Source: Lachnospiraceae bacterium (GTDB taxonomy: Bacteria > Bacillota > Clostridia > Lachnospirales > Lachnospiraceae). From it: DNA of 8,084 nucleotides. Both the position numbers and the translations under genes were made by a program. The notes under the pieces were generated by a model. It saw only the letters and a program-made list of their open reading frames with translations, did no database searches and was not told the origin of the DNA. The stretch lies in NCBI GenBank assembly GCA_003484785.1, contig DNAD01000052.1, positions 1 to 8,084 on the forward strand, written 5' to 3'. Below, one piece after another: positions 5,660-8,084 of the stretch (the first letter of the stretch is position 1; each line of letters begins with the position of its first letter).

Positions 5660-7885
5660 TCATTCAAGCCTGAAGCGGGCTTTATTCTCCGTGGTTGATG
5701 AGTTACCTATATATACGCAGAAATACCCTCTTTCGGCACCAAAAGTGTCATCGCTTTTCCAAAAGGCAAGCATATCCTCGCTTATCTCAAAAACGACCTC
5801 AGTCTCCTCTGCAGGCTTAAGAGCAACCTTTTTAAAGCCCTTCAGTAAGCGGACCGGTCTTGCAGCGCTGGCATACTCATCCCTGATATACAGCTGCACA
5901 ACCTCAGAGGCCTCAACAGAGCCCCTGTTCCTTAAGGTGACCCCTGCCGTGATCCTGTCCGAAGCTCCCATCCTCATCACATCCCTGTCAAGCTTTATTT
6001 CGGATATCTCAAACTCCGAATATGTCAGGCCGAAGCCGAAGGGATAGAGGGGCGCGTTGGGAATATCAATGTATTTTGAAAGAAACTTGTTGTCATCTCC
6101 CGGAGTATAGGGACGGCCTGTTGAAAGCTCGTTGTAATGGACGGGCACCTGGCCGACGCTGTATGGAAAGCTCATGGAAAGCTTGCCCGAAGGGCTCGTT
6201 CTACCGCTCAGCACATCAACGATCGCATTTCCCCCCTCGCTCCCGGGCTGCCACACCACAAGGACAGAACGGGCCAGGGAGGATATCTCTCTGAGATCCA
6301 GGGGCCTTCCCGTAAAAAGGACAACGACAATGTTTTTATTTACCGCAGCGACCTCTCGCAGAAGCCTTTGCTGGATCCGGGGTATGTCGAGCATTCCGCG
6401 GCTTGCCGCCTCTCCTGACATGGCGTTGGGCTCACCGAGGGTAAGCACGACGGTGCCTGAGGCTTTGGCAAGCAGGACAGCCTCCTTTATAAGGCGCTCA
6501 TCTCTCTCTTCGTCTTTTATAGCGGCGATGGCCGCCCCGTGCATTCCCTTAAGCTCATGATCGGCGCAGAGCACACAGCCCTTTGCAACGGGAGAGGAAA
6601 AGCCGGCATTTTTGAGCGCGTCCTTTATCGATACGGTATCCTCTTCAGCCGCAAAAATGCTCCAGGCGCCGTACAGAAGCCCGCTGTCGGTAAAGGGCCC
6701 TATAAAGGCAGTATCATTCATGTCCCTGATCGGAAGCAGACCCTCGTTCTTAAGAAGCACGAAGCTGTCTCTTGCGGCCTTTTCTGCGGCTTTTCTGCTC
6801 CGATCGCAGAGGATATAGCTCTTTTCCTTATCCTCATCGGCGTCCTTGAAGGGATTTTCAAACAGGCCCAGCCTGTTCTTAAGCCTTAAGACCCTCATGA
6901 CGGCCTCATCCACAAGCCTTTCCTCGACCCTGCCTTCTTTAACCAGGGCTTCAAGGTTTGAAGAATAGCAGCGGGTGCACATGTCCATATCCACCCCGGC
7001 CTTTATCGCAAGAAAAGCAGCCTCCTTTTCGTTTTCGGCAATACCGTGGGTGATAAGCTCTCCGACGGCCGCCCAGTCGGAAATGACCACTCCGTCAAAG
7101 CCCCACTCTTCTCTTAATATCTCTCTCATGAGATGAGTGTTTGCCGAGGCAGGTATCCTGTTGAGCACATTGAAGGAGGACATGAGCGTTTCACAGCCGC
7201 TGTCCACCGCAGCCTTATAGGCGGGAAGATAATCCTCCCTTAAGGTTCTTTCGGAAAGCTCCACGGTATTATAATCCCGTCCGGACTGTGCCCCTCCGTA
7301 GGCCGCAAAATGCTTGACGCAGGCAGACACCTTTCCCTCTTTTGTAAGATCGGGATGGCCGTCACTCTCCTGTTCCCCCTGATATCCTTCTACGATCGCC
7401 CTTGCAAAGACGCTGTTCAGGAAAGGATCCTCTCCCGTGGATTCCATGACCCGTCCCCATCTGGCGTCCCGCACGAGATCCACCATGGGAGAATAGACCA
7501 GATGGAGCCCCGCATAAGCGCTTTCACGGGCTGCTATCCCTGCGGCCTCTTTGGAAAGCGCCGGATCAAAGCTTGCGCCCTGCCCCAGAGGGATCGGGAA
7601 TATTGTCCTGTAGCCGTTTATTATATCGGCCATGAACAGAAGGGGGATGTGGTGGGGATGCTTTTTCATGTATTCCTTCTGGATCTCCTTAAGCTTACCC
7701 GCCCCGATCACGGTCAGGACAGAGCCTGCCAGAGCTACCTCCCTTTCGGTATAGCTGAGATAGTTTGCGGGCCCCGTGATCACGAAGTCCTTCTCAAAAT
7801 ACGACCCGGGGATCAGTACAAGCTGACCGATCTTTTCCTCAAGACTCATATCATCCAAAAGTTCTCTGAGTCTGTTATCGTCCAT
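5660..7885 (-). CDS. Glycoside hydrolase family 3, beta-glucosidase type
   Basis: This 741-residue protein is a complete GH3 enzyme with the usual three parts. The N-terminal TIM-barrel (about 5-345) carries D87 in ADIINGYRTIFPIPLG, WGRVMESTGEDP (143-154), K191-H192 in VKHFAAYG, RDYN (203-206), and the catalytic nucleophile D270 in GVVISDW. The alpha/beta sandwich (about 370-580) holds GEPNAMSGEAASR, where E492 is the likely acid/base. A fibronectin-III-like domain (about 628-740) ends the protein. There is no signal peptide, so it should act in the cytoplasm on imported beta-linked oligosaccharides. Typical activities are beta-glucosidase or beta-xylosidase, and the sequence alone does not decide between them. 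Position 90 is Asn where many relatives have His (D-x-x-H-G). The start is ATG with a near-perfect GGAGGT at 7892-7897, six bases upstream. It appears to be the first gene of a unit with ylmH. Confidence 0.95.
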   Translation of the reverse strand: MDDNRLRELLDDMSLEEKIGQLVLIPGSYFEKDFVITGPANYLSYTEREVALAGSVLTVIGAGKLKEIQKEYMKKHPHHIPLLFMADIINGYRTIFPIPLGQGASFDPALSKEAAGIAARESAYAGLHLVYSPMVDLVRDARWGRVMESTGEDPFLNSVFARAIVEGYQGEQESDGHPDLTKEGKVSACVKHFAAYGGAQSGRDYNTVELSERTLREDYLPAYKAAVDSGCETLMSSFNVLNRIPASANTHLMREILREEWGFDGVVISDWAAVGELITHGIAENEKEAAFLAIKAGVDMDMCTRCYSSNLEALVKEGRVEERLVDEAVMRVLRLKNRLGLFENPFKDADEDKEKSYILCDRSRKAAEKAARDSFVLLKNEGLLPIRDMNDTAFIGPFTDSGLLYGAWSIFAAEEDTVSIKDALKNAGFSSPVAKGCVLCADHELKGMHGAAIAAIKDEERDERLIKEAVLLAKASGTVVLTLGEPNAMSGEAASRGMLDIPRIQQRLLREVAAVNKNIVVVLFTGRPLDLREISSLARSVLVVWQPGSEGGNAIVDVLSGRTSPSGKLSMSFPYSVGQVPVHYNELSTGRPYTPGDDNKFLSKYIDIPNAPLYPFGFGLTYSEFEISEIKLDRDVMRMGASDRITAGVTLRNRGSVEASEVVQLYIRDEYASAARPVRLLKGFKKVALKPAEETEVVFEISEDMLAFWKSDDTFGAERGYFCVYIGNSSTTENKARFRLE

Positions 7886-7891
7886 AAATCT

Positions 7892-7897
7892 ACCTCC
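7892..7897 (-). promoter_or_regulatory. Ribosome binding site of the GH3 gene
   Basis: On the minus strand GGAGGT lies six bases before the ATG at 7885. This fixes the start and predicts strong translation. It overlaps the last unit of a small ACGGAATT-like tandem repeat. Confidence 0.85.
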
Positions 7898-7939
7898 GTA
7901 ATTCCGTAATTAATTCCGTTATTATGACGTATTCTGAGT

Positions 7940-7988
7940 AAAAAACTTATGAGGTCGGTGTTTCCTCAGATGCTGCATTTCCGATCCT
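7940..7988 (-). promoter_or_regulatory. Possible attenuator-like leader structure of the GH3 gene
   Basis: In the minus-strand leader, AGGATCGG (7981-7988) can pair with CCGACCT (7952-7958) with one bulged base. Alternatively TGAGG (7964-7968) can pair with CCTCA (7950-7954). The two overlap and exclude each other, and a run of six T (7940-7945) follows. The stems are short, so this is a weak call. No known riboswitch class was recognised. Confidence 0.25.
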
Positions 7989-8000
7989 GTATAACTTGTC

Positions 8001-8026
8001 TGATCATAACTCATATGTTATAATCA
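8001..8026. promoter_or_regulatory. Operator-like inverted repeat upstream of the GH3 gene
   Basis: TGATCATAAC and GTTATAATCA flank a six-base spacer, giving arms that match at 9 of 10 positions. The dyad is about 115 bases upstream of the GH3 start. TATAAC- and TATGAT-like -10 sequences occur within it on the minus strand, but no good -35 was found. A site for a sugar-responsive regulator is plausible, but no regulator gene lies in the window. The sequence itself was seen; the function is inferred. Confidence 0.45.
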
Positions 8027-8084
8027 CCCTCCGGGAAACAAACCTAAAAAAAAGTAAGCAACCGGCGTTAATAAGGTAATTGTC

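Noticed and set aside
7310..7909. Plus-strand open frame of 199 codons
   Set aside because: It is antisense to the conserved catalytic barrel of the GH3 gene and has no recognisable motif.
8024..8084. Terminator or promoter at the right edge (T8 run on the minus strand)
   Set aside because: No stable stem was found before the T-run and no -35/-10 pair with good spacing; the upstream context is cut off.

Overview
The window holds six protein-coding genes, all read from the minus strand, with short gaps between them. No RNA gene, CRISPR array or insertion-sequence transposase was seen. The organism looks like a Gram-positive member of the Clostridia, most likely Lachnospiraceae. Reasons are the strong purine-rich Shine-Dalgarno sequences, a YlmH-type S4 protein, a BdhA/YqhD-type alcohol dehydrogenase, a cytoplasmic GH3 beta-glucosidase, moderate GC content, and short palindromic intergenic repeats. 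This assignment is an inference from gene content, not a database match.

In the direction of transcription (high to low coordinates) there are three blocks. Block 1: a 199-base leader with an operator-like dyad, then a GH3 glycosidase (5660-7885), then 48 bases later ylmH (4805-5611). Block 2: after a palindromic repeat (4742-4798) comes a good sigma-A-type promoter (4693-4721). It drives a small protein of unknown function (4231-4629), a membrane-anchored SGNH hydrolase with a strongly acidic tail (2959-4224), and a fusion protein (1428-2912). The fusion joins a MESH1/SpoT-type HD (p)ppGpp hydrolase domain to an APH-type kinase domain. Gene spacings of 6 and 46 bases support one operon. Block 3: a second palindromic repeat (1386-1420) closes block 2. 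It is followed by an iron-dependent alcohol dehydrogenase (99-1277) and then a short AT-rich tail with two inverted repeats at the window edge.

The GH3 enzyme and the alcohol dehydrogenase fit a fermentative polysaccharide degrader: oligosaccharides taken up are hydrolysed inside the cell, and aldehydes are reduced to dispose of reducing equivalents. YlmH is a ribosome-associated factor, separate from these roles. Block 2 is the least conventional part. It could link alarmone (or another nucleotide) hydrolysis, small-molecule phosphorylation and a cell-envelope esterase, but that link rests only on gene order. The dispersed palindromic repeat that brackets block 2 is the other notable feature.
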